Source: Symsagittifera roscoffensis (taxonomy: Eukaryota > Xenacoelomorpha > Acoela > Convolutidae). Taken from it: 64,000 nt of DNA. The position numbers and the translations under genes were made by a program. The notes beneath the pieces are model-generated. The model was not told the origin of the DNA and searched no databases. It saw only the letters and a program-made list of their open reading frames with translations. Position 1 is the first letter of the stretch; each line of letters begins with the position of its first letter. The stretch is taken from NCBI RefSeq assembly GCF_963678635.1, contig NC_087063.1, positions 60,148,759-60,212,758 on the forward strand, written 5' to 3'. This document shows, piece by piece, positions 10,416 through 19,764 of the stretch.

Positions 10416-13400
10416 TCAATGCTCCATTTCCTCCTCCTGTGACGCTGACTCTGCACTCTCGGTCTCCGTGTCTTGTAGCACGTCATTGACTATCCTGACG
10501 CTGTTGGAAGCCGTCCTCCAACACTTCTGCTCTTCCACCCTCTGTTTACAGCAAGGTAGGGGATCCACGTTTGATTCTCTGTTTCTACAGAAGCTGTTGT
10601 GGAGACACAACGTCACGTTTCTCTCCAAATCTTCTTTCAGCATCTCTGCCTTCTCATTTCCACTACGCTCGCTCGTCCTGGAAATTCTTTTCACAGCGGT
10701 GGTCACTGCATTCCGATGGGTCACGAAAGCTCGCTTGAAAGCTCCTGCCCCAATGTCCAGCTGATATTCACTGTACACTCTGCCATGTTTCGACATATGC
10801 TTTTTCGCATACTCGTACAACCATGCAGTCATGTTAGCTCTGAACCATGGCATCAATCGTTTTCTTGCCCATATCTTCTTCACTTCCATCGGAATGTTTA
10901 GAACTTTGCACATTGTCTCAAAAAGATCTAAATCTTTTAGACAATCTAATTTCTGCAATTGTTCTCTCGTCGGTGCTTCCTGTCTATTATTTTCTCTCAC
11001 ATGAGCTTCCAGCCATCGTATCGCCATCATAACTCCCACTATCACTATTGTTATGGGCTGTGATGAATCTGGTAAACCCATGGAGAGCAGCTCTCCAGAG
11101 TCCCAGATCAACACCAGATTACTACGCTTGGGATACCACCAGGTCTGCAGCAAGCAGTGGCAAGGAAACTCATCATGCGTCAACATGATGCTCCTCCAAT
11201 TACGTTTTCCCGAAGCTTCCAGCAATGGTTCCACTTCCATCATCACTCGGTGGATTTCATCATTCTCATCTACTGCATTGTAATCTGTGACAGTTGATCC
11301 TCTCTGTTTCTGTTTTTCAAAGTCACTGAAGTTCCCGCTCACATATCCCATGAATTTCTTTCCTAGTATTGACTCCAACTCTTCTTTGGTTCTTTCTGGA
11401 ACTGCTGAGAAAATCTTACACAGTAACTCGTAAGACTTTTCAGACATTCTTGCCAACCTCACGCACTTCGGCACTGAAAAAGCTTGATCCACGATCGTTC
11501 TTGTGTTCTTCACGTCCACAGCCACGAAATGTACAGGGTATCTGCTCTTGCACATTGGAGCCAACGTTGAACCCACCAAATATCGTGCTCCTGATGGTCT
11601 ACAATAAGTTTCGCTGTGTCTGATGTTCATCTCCGTTTCGATTGCTTCCCTCCATTTTCCTATATACTTCTGCTCAGTCTGCAGAACTCCTGGGAATACC
11701 TCTACGCTGATGGCTGTGACCATCTCATGTTTCTGTTCTAGATTCAATAGTGACTCTAAAGAACCAAACATGCTGTAGAATCCTAGTGCTGTCACTAGAT
11801 TCACATCGGTTCCTCCATGGCAATCTGCTATCAGTTCCGTTTCCGTTCTTGCTTTCATCACTACATTTCCAAACAATACCGTCAACTGCTTGTGTTGTTT
11901 CTCCAGGGTTTTCACACAGTCTAGACTTCCACAAACGTGACCCTCTAGTCCACAGACTTCCGCCAGACAGCTACCAGGTTTGACCCAGTCTTCTGGTCCC
12001 CAGCCAGGCAACTCCACTCTATCTTCTCCGTTGCTCTTAGAGGCTGTTATCATCACATTATATATGATGTTGAGGTCACGCAGGTTACAGTCCACATTCA
12101 GTTCCCTCTGTACGTCCTGTGTCGCCCGTAATATTGAGTCAGCGTTGGGACTAGGACACCACGATGGCTTCATCAATTCCCACACTGCCATCAAGCTCGT
12201 TCTCAGTAATTCATCTGAGAACCCCAACCCAAATTCCACTCTCTTGTCGGATTTTGGCACTGAAGGTGCAGTCACCTCTTCTTCCAAGACCAATCCCAAT
12301 TTGGCCTGTGGATTGTTAACGCTCTTAGTCGTCACAATTCTGGACGTCCAGAATCTTAGTAACACCGCCTGCTCATAATCAAAGAAGCAATCACGTATGT
12401 CTTCACTCAGGAAAGGATTGTATGCTATCCCTATAATCCCGGACACATAGCTATAGGACTTCTTCTTGATCGGTCCACAGTATTCACTGGATTTTGGCAA
12501 TGCTCCCATAGATTCTTTAATGAGCCTCAACTCCTTGTTTGAGAATCTCCTGATCTCGTCTATCTTTTTCATGGGTTCCAGTTCTTCAGGTTCTTTCATG
12601 TTCACCCTCATCGGTTTACTTTGCTGCATATCCAGCATTGCTAGTAAGAACATGGCTTTCGTTCGCTCATCGCCTTCCTTCAACATTTTAACACAAGTGC
12701 TTAATGCAGGTACTGAAATCTGCTCTATCAGGAATCGAATGAAACAGAGAGCGTCTCTCCGCTTTGCACACGCTACTGCTGCTCCCTCCTGGACTATCAG
12801 ATCCCTCAGATTCGTCATAAGGAAAACTTTTTCCTCCTTTGATCTCTTCCTTTCTCCCGAATCATATTCTTCGCTAGTCAGTCCCATCATGCACCAGGCG
12901 AGCCTGAGTTGTAATTCTGTCCTTACGTAAGGTACTGCCACGAGAGCATGTATTCTTGGCGTAGTCCTCATTTCCTCTTCGAAATACCTCAATACTACTG
13001 CTTTCCATGGAAGGCTCACCAACTGCTCGATCGTCTCCGCCTGTACGTCAGACGACGCCAAAGTTCCGTACGCCTTCTGCTTGAGGGTGGTGCCTTGCAA
13101 CATTGTTTCCAGATAACCCTCCATGGCTTTTTCCTCTTCCAGGGCCATTACATGCCCTCTAGCCGAGTTTCGGTATTCCAACATCTCCATGTATCCACCG
13201 GTGGGTTCATCTATCGACACTGTCTCAGACACTGTCAGTCTGTTGTATTCCACTGGTGTTAGTTGTCCTGCAACACTTCCCTTTCCATGATTCATTGGAG
13301 ATGGCTTGAAGTCCCTCATTTTACTCTCTCCACATTGACTGAGTATTTCCATTTCTAAAGTCGCTCCAGTCAGAGTGCGGTCACTCCTTTTGGATTTATA

Positions 13401-16400
13401 ACCGGTTGACTTTAACCCCGCCATGAGAATGGGTGGCACCATCGCTATATCAGTTAATATTCTATCTGTGCCAGACAATTGGTAATCACCTTGCCCCAAA
13501 TCCATGACTTCCTCAACTCGTTTTCTTTTCGCTGAGTTACCAGCTTTCATCGATATTTCCGAATCCACTTTCGTCTTTCCAATCCTCCTCGGCATCACTC
13601 TGCTGCCTAACTTCATTTTCATCGCATTGATTTTATCAATCACCATTTTCGATCGCATCGTTCCTCTCCTGGTCCTTGACAGGTACACCACCTCTCCTTC
13701 ATTGTCCTGCGGTGTCATCTTGATGGGAGAATTCGCTTCACTCTCATCAGTGGCTGAGTCGATCAATAACTCACTCAGTCTCCCTTCACACTCATCAAGC
13801 TTGTCAAGTACTTCTCTCACCAAGGGTTGATTGAGACCTGTTTTGAGAATGGACTGGGTCCCATAGCTCTGAATCACAGTCCAGACTTCTTCCATGAACG
13901 CCACTCTGTCCAGCTTACATCCCGTCCTACTCTCGTGGTCTCGGTGATGTACTTCCCATTCTTCTTCGGGTAGCGTTCCCAAGAAAGGTACTCTGGCTGA
14001 GGCCTCTATTCTTCTCCTCCGAGGTGATTCCATGAGGATTCTCTGATCATTATTTCTTGTATTGCCAGGAGAGCTGCTCTCCGGCAAATTCCGTTTCATC
14101 TCCTCAAAGGCTGACGGAGGTTCCAGTGTCGAGATGCCTTCATCCGCTGGCTCAGTCGTTTCCAACGTGTCTGCATTATTCTCAAGATCACTGAAGATAT
14201 TGAAATCCAGGCTGGATGTTCCTCCTGTCGATACCCTGTCGTCCTCCCCACCAGCTTGATCTTGTTGCATGGGTTCTTCCGTCTGACGGTTTCCACCCTG
14301 TCCGTCATCTCCTTCTGACTTGTCCCCATTCGAGTTCGATGGTCCTTGTTTGTCATCATCAGCTTCTTCCTGGAATCTCGGTATGAGCAATGTACCGGCT
14401 GATTTATCTTCCTCTTCTCCATGGACCACTTTAGTTTCTTCGCAGCCGAAGGGTGCTAGGAAAATTCTCGTCTGCAATATTCCCGCAACTTTCATCTCTT
14501 TTCTCACACTAGTCAGGATTACTGAGGCTTCAGGCAATTCAGTCCTGCCTCTCATCCTCATTGGAGCTGAGCCTAGTCGTCTCCATTCCTCATCAAATCC
14601 TTCAGGCTTGGGAGTAGCGGCGCTGCTTATTCGCCTTCTCGTCGCTTGATCCGTGTACGCAAATCGTGTGTACTGTAACACGGCGGCATTTCTCCCCACG
14701 AAGTATGGATCCATCGTCGCCGAGAAATTCCCTACTCTCCTTTCATTGGTTTCGAATGCTCTCAACCTAGGAGTTTGTACTACGGAGACTGCTCCGAGCA
14801 ACATCCTTCTTATCAGAGGGAATTCGGGGATTGCTTCGGGTAGCTTCTTGTAATCGCCCCAGTCCTTCGTCTCTTCTCTCACCTTGTGATACGCTGCTGT
14901 GAGACGAGGCACTCTGGTCATTTCGCCATTCGTTTTGTCATAGGGCCTCAGATTCCAAAGCTTTGGAAACACCTCGATGTGCCCTCTTTCTACTTCTCCC
15001 ATGCGGTCACAGAAGTGATCGTCAAAATTGATGACTGTCATCTCTGGCTCCGATATTTTCGCAAATAACAGATCTTCACTCATGAGCTCTCGCAATGCGT
15101 GCTGCTCACACCAGTTCAGTGTACTACCGTCCACTGCCGATATGAGGTTCAGGTGCAACACCGACCTCCTATATGCTTCCACTTTAACGTCAGGGAACGC
15201 AAAGGTGACTGCTGGTCCATAGATCACTGTCACGAACTCCGTGACTCCTCTGATCAGTGCCAAGGGATCAATTCTCATAGCTAAGCTCAAATCTGTTAAC
15301 AGCGGCATGCCTCCAACATGTCGTCTAACATCTTCCTCTCTTTCAATTGTCTCGTCTTCTCCGGTTCCAAAGCGATTTTGCTGCAAGAGATACTGGATAA
15401 GAGTGTGTCTCAGGTCTCTTATTTTGTTCCACGAGTCTGTGGATTTCTTCATATCCAGATTCCTCACTCTCTCTTTCATCTGCTCTGGACAACGTGCCAG
15501 TTTCATCAGCCCTCCCAAGTTTCCGTGGGTTATTGCGATCAACGTCAAAAGTCCATCTAGTCGCAGGTTCTGTATTCCATCCGTAAGCAGTATCACCGGT
15601 CCTTTCACGAAATTCTCCGCTCCAAATGTTACAAACAGGGCTATTAATTCCACTATCGATACTTTCACTACCGCTTGGAGGAATTCCTTTATCAAGTAGT
15701 GCGAGACTTTCGGGTAGACTTTTGCCAAGAAGGACGCGGTCCATCCGGCTCCCAACCCTTCTAGCATGCTGTCTGTCCTTTCAAATCCCTCCTGTCCTTT
15801 CACTTCCTGGGTCCAGAAGGTTTCCAGAGTAATCTGACACATTCTGTTCACGAACTCAGCTGTCTTTTCTCCGGCATTTTCCGCCAGGTTCACCTCCTTC
15901 AACAAGTAGGCGTATATCTTAGTGATCATTACTGGGCCTTGCTGAAAAGCATCTGCACCCAATGCCGCTACTCTCGGATTCAGGTGTAGCCACTGGTTTG
16001 CTTCCGGCTTGGTTCTCAGCACCATCGCTTCCAGATGAGCTCTCGTCTCCAGTGAATTCTTTCTTCTCGTGTCTTCACTCGCCACTTCCATTGCTCGGAA
16101 CCGCAAGTCGTTGGACATTGCCGTAATCACTCGATGGTCGTCATCTATTCCTGGTTTCAGTTTGAGTTGCCGACTGAAGTTGGACAGTTCCAACCCCAGC
16201 ACTTCGTCCAACACCAACATGTGTAGCGCGTGGTCCTTGAACCCTCTCATCGCGTTTGAGATATCTGACCATACTGCAGGCAGTTCAGCCTTAAGTGGCC
16301 TCAGGTTCTCCATTTCTATCATGCGATTCGGGGCTGATATGATCACATCATATTTTCCCTCCGAAAGTAAGGCTACCATTGCATACACAAATTTCAGTCC

Positions 16401-19361
16401 ATCCGGGAGATATGCATATCCCGGAGACAACGCAAATACTACTCTCAACGCCACTTTGTTGAATGTTCCCTCCTTTGTCGCGTCTACCACTTCACTCATT
16501 GACTCCAGGATGTCTTTTATCGCGGGCCATACTGCGTTTTCTGCTGTTGCAGGATCTCTGAGCCTGCTCAGAAAACCTCTACTGTGTAGATGGTCATTGA
16601 TGCCAGCAAACACAATCGTTATCGGGTTCATCTCTGTCTGCCTCTGTACCCCTATAGCCAATGACACTGATTGCAATAGGTCTAGGTCAACTGCGGCCAG
16701 CATTATGACGTCCGGCCAAAACAAAGACTTAGAGGTGTACACGAACTCTGAATTCGCTACTACCATGATCTTGGCCTTTCTCATTTCTGCTTTGTCGTAG
16801 GCGGCGAAGATGCTCTCATCTTTCTTTATTGCTGTCAATCCGCCATATCTCTGGGCATCACCATCTTGGTTCACTTGTTTTGGGTATACTCTCTCCTTCA
16901 CATGACTAGGTGGTGTCGTCAGTTGCTTGAATATCTTCACGTGTTGTCCAATTGGCGCTCTCGCCGTCAGGAATCTTCCTGGCCTTTCCTCACGATTCCT
17001 CTCCTCATGGTTCAATCTGACATCCTGCAACGGTCTTGCATTCACAGGTCCCATTGTGTTATTGGAGGGCAGTCCTTCCAAGTCAGCAAATCTTAAGGCT
17101 GTCGTGGAGCTGAAATTTATGCTAGCGGCTATCAACCAGTCTACGCCGGTTATTGAGTATAATCTGCTGACGGATAGCGTCGCTCCATTTAGCATCCTCC
17201 TTGCATCTTCGATGAAGCTTACTTTCTGCAGGTCCAGCTTCATCAGTTCTTCTTTGTATATGTGCCAGGGAGACGGCATGGGTCTAGACCATAACAATGA
17301 GCCTCTGTTCGGTCTCTCTTCTCGACTGCTACTCGTTGTCTCCGATCTAGTGTCTGATCTGGACGTGCCTGCTACTCCTTCGTTTGGTTGGTTGACGGGT
17401 CCTATCCTTCTCCTAGGATGAATTGTCCTCCTCGTCGGTGCTTCTCCCAACCGATCCTGCACGTCAGTTCTTCGACCTGATTCGCTGGAGCTTTGTTGCC
17501 GGTAATTTATTGCGGCTGGGACTGTACCCAAACGCGTTTCCAGGTTAGGAGGCACAAAGGTAGTGATCACCGTATCATTCACCGTTCCCTCTTCCTTCAG
17601 TACTCCTGTGTCAGAGAGTTCTGCTTCTAACTCGTCCAACCGTTCTTGGAAGACTCGATTCAACCAAGCTTGTCCCTCGATGGTGTCAAAGTGGATGCCA
17701 TCCGAAGTCAGTCTGGCTTGCTCCATGGCTCTCAATTCGTGTTCAATGTCCATAAGGATCATTCTTCCGGCATTTCGATTTGCTAGGTTTCTTATGATGT
17801 TGTTCCATCTCATGACTCCCTCGTTGTGCCTTCTTCCTGATGCTGTCAGGTTTCTTGCGTTCATTGGCACCGTGCAAACGGTCAGTACCGCGCAACTGAA
17901 CTTCTGCCAGAGAGTGGTGAACAAACACACCATCATTGATTCCCACTGTGCTTCCTGCTCGTCTGATCCTCTGGAGATATCATTCGTCCCAACTAATATC
18001 ATCACACTGGGTATCCTCCCGGGATTCATCAGCTCCACCATCCGGTATAATTGGGCAATTGTCGCGCCTCCAAAGGCCATCACCGTGGTGACCCATGAGG
18101 TCCTCAAATTCGTTAGCACTCGGACTAAGCTGTCTCCCAATATCAGGTGAGATGTCCCGAGTGGTGGTTGCTGCAGGTTCACAGCCGGGCTCCAGGTAGC
18201 TCGATTGAAGCAGGCTCTCGGATCTGTCTCCGGAACTCCCGTGAAATTATACTTTAATTGATTATTCTTCTGCACGTCCATTACACGAGACACTTTCTTC
18301 GCTGGCATCTTCCTTACTTTTCTCTCTGTGATCTTCGAACTCCCCCTGAGTGGCGTCACGTCACTTATCCCTTGTCTGATTATTGTCTGGGAGAGTTGTA
18401 CTCTGCCCGTATCGTCAATCGTTCCATAGGGTGCAGTCACCCCGGAACCTGGTGCATTCTTGTTAGCGACCAATCGTCCAGCGGTCTCTATCAGTTTTCT
18501 CACTGTCTGTTCTACGACGGGATCACCCAAGGTGTCACTAGGATCCGGGATTGTTACTCGGTTCGTCTCTGCTGGAAGCCGTGTCTCCGTTGTTTGACTC
18601 ATTTCTCGAGGTGTCAAGAGCTCCATCGGGGACTGCCCACGAGGAATATCCCTTGCAGGTATCACTTTCTCAATGGACGTCGTCAACGCCACCTGCTCCG
18701 ATCGCTCTTTGTATTCCTGCCTTAAGCGTTCGATCTCTTGACCCTGCTTTTTGTTGCAGTCTTCAAACAACTTTCTCCACATGTCCCGGTCTTCCTCCAT
18801 CGCCAGCATGGTCTTCGTCATATCGTCTAACTCCTTCTTCGTACTTCTCAACTGATCGTTCATCTCGTCCAGATCTTGTATGGTTTGGTTCGTCTGAACC
18901 TTCTGTGTTACTCTCGCCCCTTTTGGTGGCACAGCTACTCTCAGTGGTGAACCAGACGAGGTCGCCTCACTGTTCATCTCCTGATGCATTCTCGTCAGCC
19001 CAGGTTTGGGCTTGGAGGGCATTGGCATCTCACCTGGTTGGTAAGTCCTAGAACTTCCCAACCCAGGCTCATTCGCCAAGTCACTCCCTGAGAGAGCCCC
19101 GTTTCTCCACCTCATCACTCTCATGTTCGGGCGGTCTAGTACTCCTCTTTCTCCATATGCTGCCATCAACAGGACTTCCGTGGGGCGGTCCCCACGGTTG
19201 TCGTGCCCCAAGATGTTAATCAGGGCGGTCAGCAACATGACCACCTCTGGGTCCTCCAGAGGGAAGTCTCGTTCGATCAGCCGACGATAGATCGCATCTA
19301 CCATCGGTCCTACATATGCCTCTGCCAGGTCCATCAATTCATCCAGGTTGAAATTATCCAT
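10416..19361 (-). CDS. Giant second ORF of element A (SGNH hydrolase, coiled coil, unassigned C-terminal half)
   Basis: A protein of about 2,981 residues. I chose the ATG at 19361; the frame opens five codons earlier only with TTG. Residues ~150-230 are a charged coiled coil. Residues ~400-580 are an SGNH/GDSL hydrolase with all four blocks: GDSL (Ser ~411), a glycine block FGGATI, GTND (Asn ~460) and DGIHF (His ~557). Around residues 860-920 lies a second, degenerate SGNH-like stretch (VVANSEF, AGINDHL). An acidic low-complexity zone sits near 1700-1850. The C-terminal third has a Cys/His cluster C-x4-C-x4-H-x-C-x4-C (~2460), the conserved segment AFSVPKCVRLAR and H-x-E-x-PCHCL (~2720). Element B keeps these features. 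The role is unknown. It holds the env position but shows no signal peptide or clear membrane anchor. Esterase or lipase activity is an inference from SGNH family membership. Confidence 0.9.
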   Translation of the reverse strand: MDNFNLDELMDLAEAYVGPMVDAIYRRLIERDFPLEDPEVVMLLTALINILGHDNRGDRPTEVLLMAAYGERGVLDRPNMRVMRWRNGALSGSDLANEPGLGSSRTYQPGEMPMPSKPKPGLTRMHQEMNSEATSSGSPLRVAVPPKGARVTQKVQTNQTIQDLDEMNDQLRSTKKELDDMTKTMLAMEEDRDMWRKLFEDCNKKQGQEIERLRQEYKERSEQVALTTSIEKVIPARDIPRGQSPMELLTPREMSQTTETRLPAETNRVTIPDPSDTLGDPVVEQTVRKLIETAGRLVANKNAPGSGVTAPYGTIDDTGRVQLSQTIIRQGISDVTPLRGSSKITERKVRKMPAKKVSRVMDVQKNNQLKYNFTGVPETDPRACFNRATWSPAVNLQQPPLGTSHLILGDSLVRVLTNLRTSWVTTVMAFGGATIAQLYRMVELMNPGRIPSVMILVGTNDISRGSDEQEAQWESMMVCLFTTLWQKFSCAVLTVCTVPMNARNLTASGRRHNEGVMRWNNIIRNLANRNAGRMILMDIEHELRAMEQARLTSDGIHFDTIEGQAWLNRVFQERLDELEAELSDTGVLKEEGTVNDTVITTFVPPNLETRLGTVPAAINYRQQSSSESGRRTDVQDRLGEAPTRRTIHPRRRIGPVNQPNEGVAGTSRSDTRSETTSSSREERPNRGSLLWSRPMPSPWHIYKEELMKLDLQKVSFIEDARRMLNGATLSVSRLYSITGVDWLIAASINFSSTTALRFADLEGLPSNNTMGPVNARPLQDVRLNHEERNREERPGRFLTARAPIGQHVKIFKQLTTPPSHVKERVYPKQVNQDGDAQRYGGLTAIKKDESIFAAYDKAEMRKAKIMVVANSEFVYTSKSLFWPDVIMLAAVDLDLLQSVSLAIGVQRQTEMNPITIVFAGINDHLHSRGFLSRLRDPATAENAVWPAIKDILESMSEVVDATKEGTFNKVALRVVFALSPGYAYLPDGLKFVYAMVALLSEGKYDVIISAPNRMIEMENLRPLKAELPAVWSDISNAMRGFKDHALHMLVLDEVLGLELSNFSRQLKLKPGIDDDHRVITAMSNDLRFRAMEVASEDTRRKNSLETRAHLEAMVLRTKPEANQWLHLNPRVAALGADAFQQGPVMITKIYAYLLKEVNLAENAGEKTAEFVNRMCQITLETFWTQEVKGQEGFERTDSMLEGLGAGWTASFLAKVYPKVSHYLIKEFLQAVVKVSIVELIALFVTFGAENFVKGPVILLTDGIQNLRLDGLLTLIAITHGNLGGLMKLARCPEQMKERVRNLDMKKSTDSWNKIRDLRHTLIQYLLQQNRFGTGEDETIEREEDVRRHVGGMPLLTDLSLAMRIDPLALIRGVTEFVTVIYGPAVTFAFPDVKVEAYRRSVLHLNLISAVDGSTLNWCEQHALRELMSEDLLFAKISEPEMTVINFDDHFCDRMGEVERGHIEVFPKLWNLRPYDKTNGEMTRVPRLTAAYHKVREETKDWGDYKKLPEAIPEFPLIRRMLLGAVSVVQTPRLRAFETNERRVGNFSATMDPYFVGRNAAVLQYTRFAYTDQATRRRISSAATPKPEGFDEEWRRLGSAPMRMRGRTELPEASVILTSVRKEMKVAGILQTRIFLAPFGCEETKVVHGEEEDKSAGTLLIPRFQEEADDDKQGPSNSNGDKSEGDDGQGGNRQTEEPMQQDQAGGEDDRVSTGGTSSLDFNIFSDLENNADTLETTEPADEGISTLEPPSAFEEMKRNLPESSSPGNTRNNDQRILMESPRRRRIEASARVPFLGTLPEEEWEVHHRDHESRTGCKLDRVAFMEEVWTVIQSYGTQSILKTGLNQPLVREVLDKLDECEGRLSELLIDSATDESEANSPIKMTPQDNEGEVVYLSRTRRGTMRSKMVIDKINAMKMKLGSRVMPRRIGKTKVDSEISMKAGNSAKRKRVEEVMDLGQGDYQLSGTDRILTDIAMVPPILMAGLKSTGYKSKRSDRTLTGATLEMEILSQCGESKMRDFKPSPMNHGKGSVAGQLTPVEYNRLTVSETVSIDEPTGGYMEMLEYRNSARGHVMALEEEKAMEGYLETMLQGTTLKQKAYGTLASSDVQAETIEQLVSLPWKAVVLRYFEEEMRTTPRIHALVAVPYVRTELQLRLAWCMMGLTSEEYDSGERKRSKEEKVFLMTNLRDLIVQEGAAVACAKRRDALCFIRFLIEQISVPALSTCVKMLKEGDERTKAMFLLAMLDMQQSKPMRVNMKEPEELEPMKKIDEIRRFSNKELRLIKESMGALPKSSEYCGPIKKKSYSYVSGIIGIAYNPFLSEDIRDCFFDYEQAVLLRFWTSRIVTTKSVNNPQAKLGLVLEEEVTAPSVPKSDKRVEFGLGFSDELLRTSLMAVWELMKPSWCPSPNADSILRATQDVQRELNVDCNLRDLNIIYNVMITASKSNGEDRVELPGWGPEDWVKPGSCLAEVCGLEGHVCGSLDCVKTLEKQHKQLTVLFGNVVMKARTETELIADCHGGTDVNLVTALGFYSMFGSLESLLNLEQKHEMVTAISVEVFPGVLQTEQKYIGKWREAIETEMNIRHSETYCRPSGARYLVGSTLAPMCKSRYPVHFVAVDVKNTRTIVDQAFSVPKCVRLARMSEKSYELLCKIFSAVPERTKEELESILGKKFMGYVSGNFSDFEKQKQRGSTVTDYNAVDENDEIHRVMMEVEPLLEASGKRNWRSIMLTHDEFPCHCLLQTWWYPKRSNLVLIWDSGELLSMGLPDSSQPITIVIVGVMMAIRWLEAHVRENNRQEAPTREQLQKLDCLKDLDLFETMCKVLNIPMEVKKIWARKRLMPWFRANMTAWLYEYAKKHMSKHGRVYSEYQLDIGAGAFKRAFVTHRNAVTTAVKRISRTSERSGNEKAEMLKEDLERNVTLCLHNSFCRNRESNVDPLPCCKQRVEEQKCWRTASNSVRIVNDVLQDTETESAESASQEEEMEH

Positions 19362-19764
19362 ACTGTTCTTCTCCAAATTTAATTTGATTTCGATTTCAAG
19401 TTTTGACTCAAGTGAGCAATTAAATGATCAATCAGGATCTAGAAAAGAAATCACGAATGTCACACTTGTCAATTTCACCTTAACATACATCGTTAAAATC
19501 TGCTTAAAGACAGTTCAGATAAAAAGATATTTATCCTAAAATTTATTAAAATCAATTGGTTTCTAAAATTTTGGAATTCGACCTAAGATTGGACAATCCA
19601 AACTTTGGATCTATTCCCAAGATCGTCATCTAGTTGTTCATGGTCACTAACCCCTACTTACCCATGATCTTAATAACCTAACACATAACATAACCTAACA
19701 TAACACACATATCACATATTACATGCAACTTGGTCCTTTGGCCTAACACCCTCTCGCACATCAT
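19362..19764 (-). other. Gap between gag-pol and second ORF, with candidate splice acceptor
   Basis: The 403-bp gap has no ORF. On the minus strand an AAATTTTAG acceptor-like site ends at about 19536, upstream of the second ORF start. Element B has a stronger one in the same position. A spliced subgenomic mRNA, as for retroviral env, would explain how the second ORF is translated. This is inference. Confidence 0.4.

Noticed and set aside
10387-18725. Many plus-strand ORFs of 60-240 residues opposite the giant ORFs
   Set aside because: They are shadows of the minus-strand coding frames, with no motifs and no conservation as proteins in element B. The same holds for 19808-29203 and for the minus-strand ORFs inside B.
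10416-19361. Second ORF as a viral envelope protein
   Set aside because: There is no signal peptide, no clear C-terminal membrane anchor, no furin-type site and no fusion-protein cysteine pattern. The recognisable parts are a coiled coil and an SGNH hydrolase.
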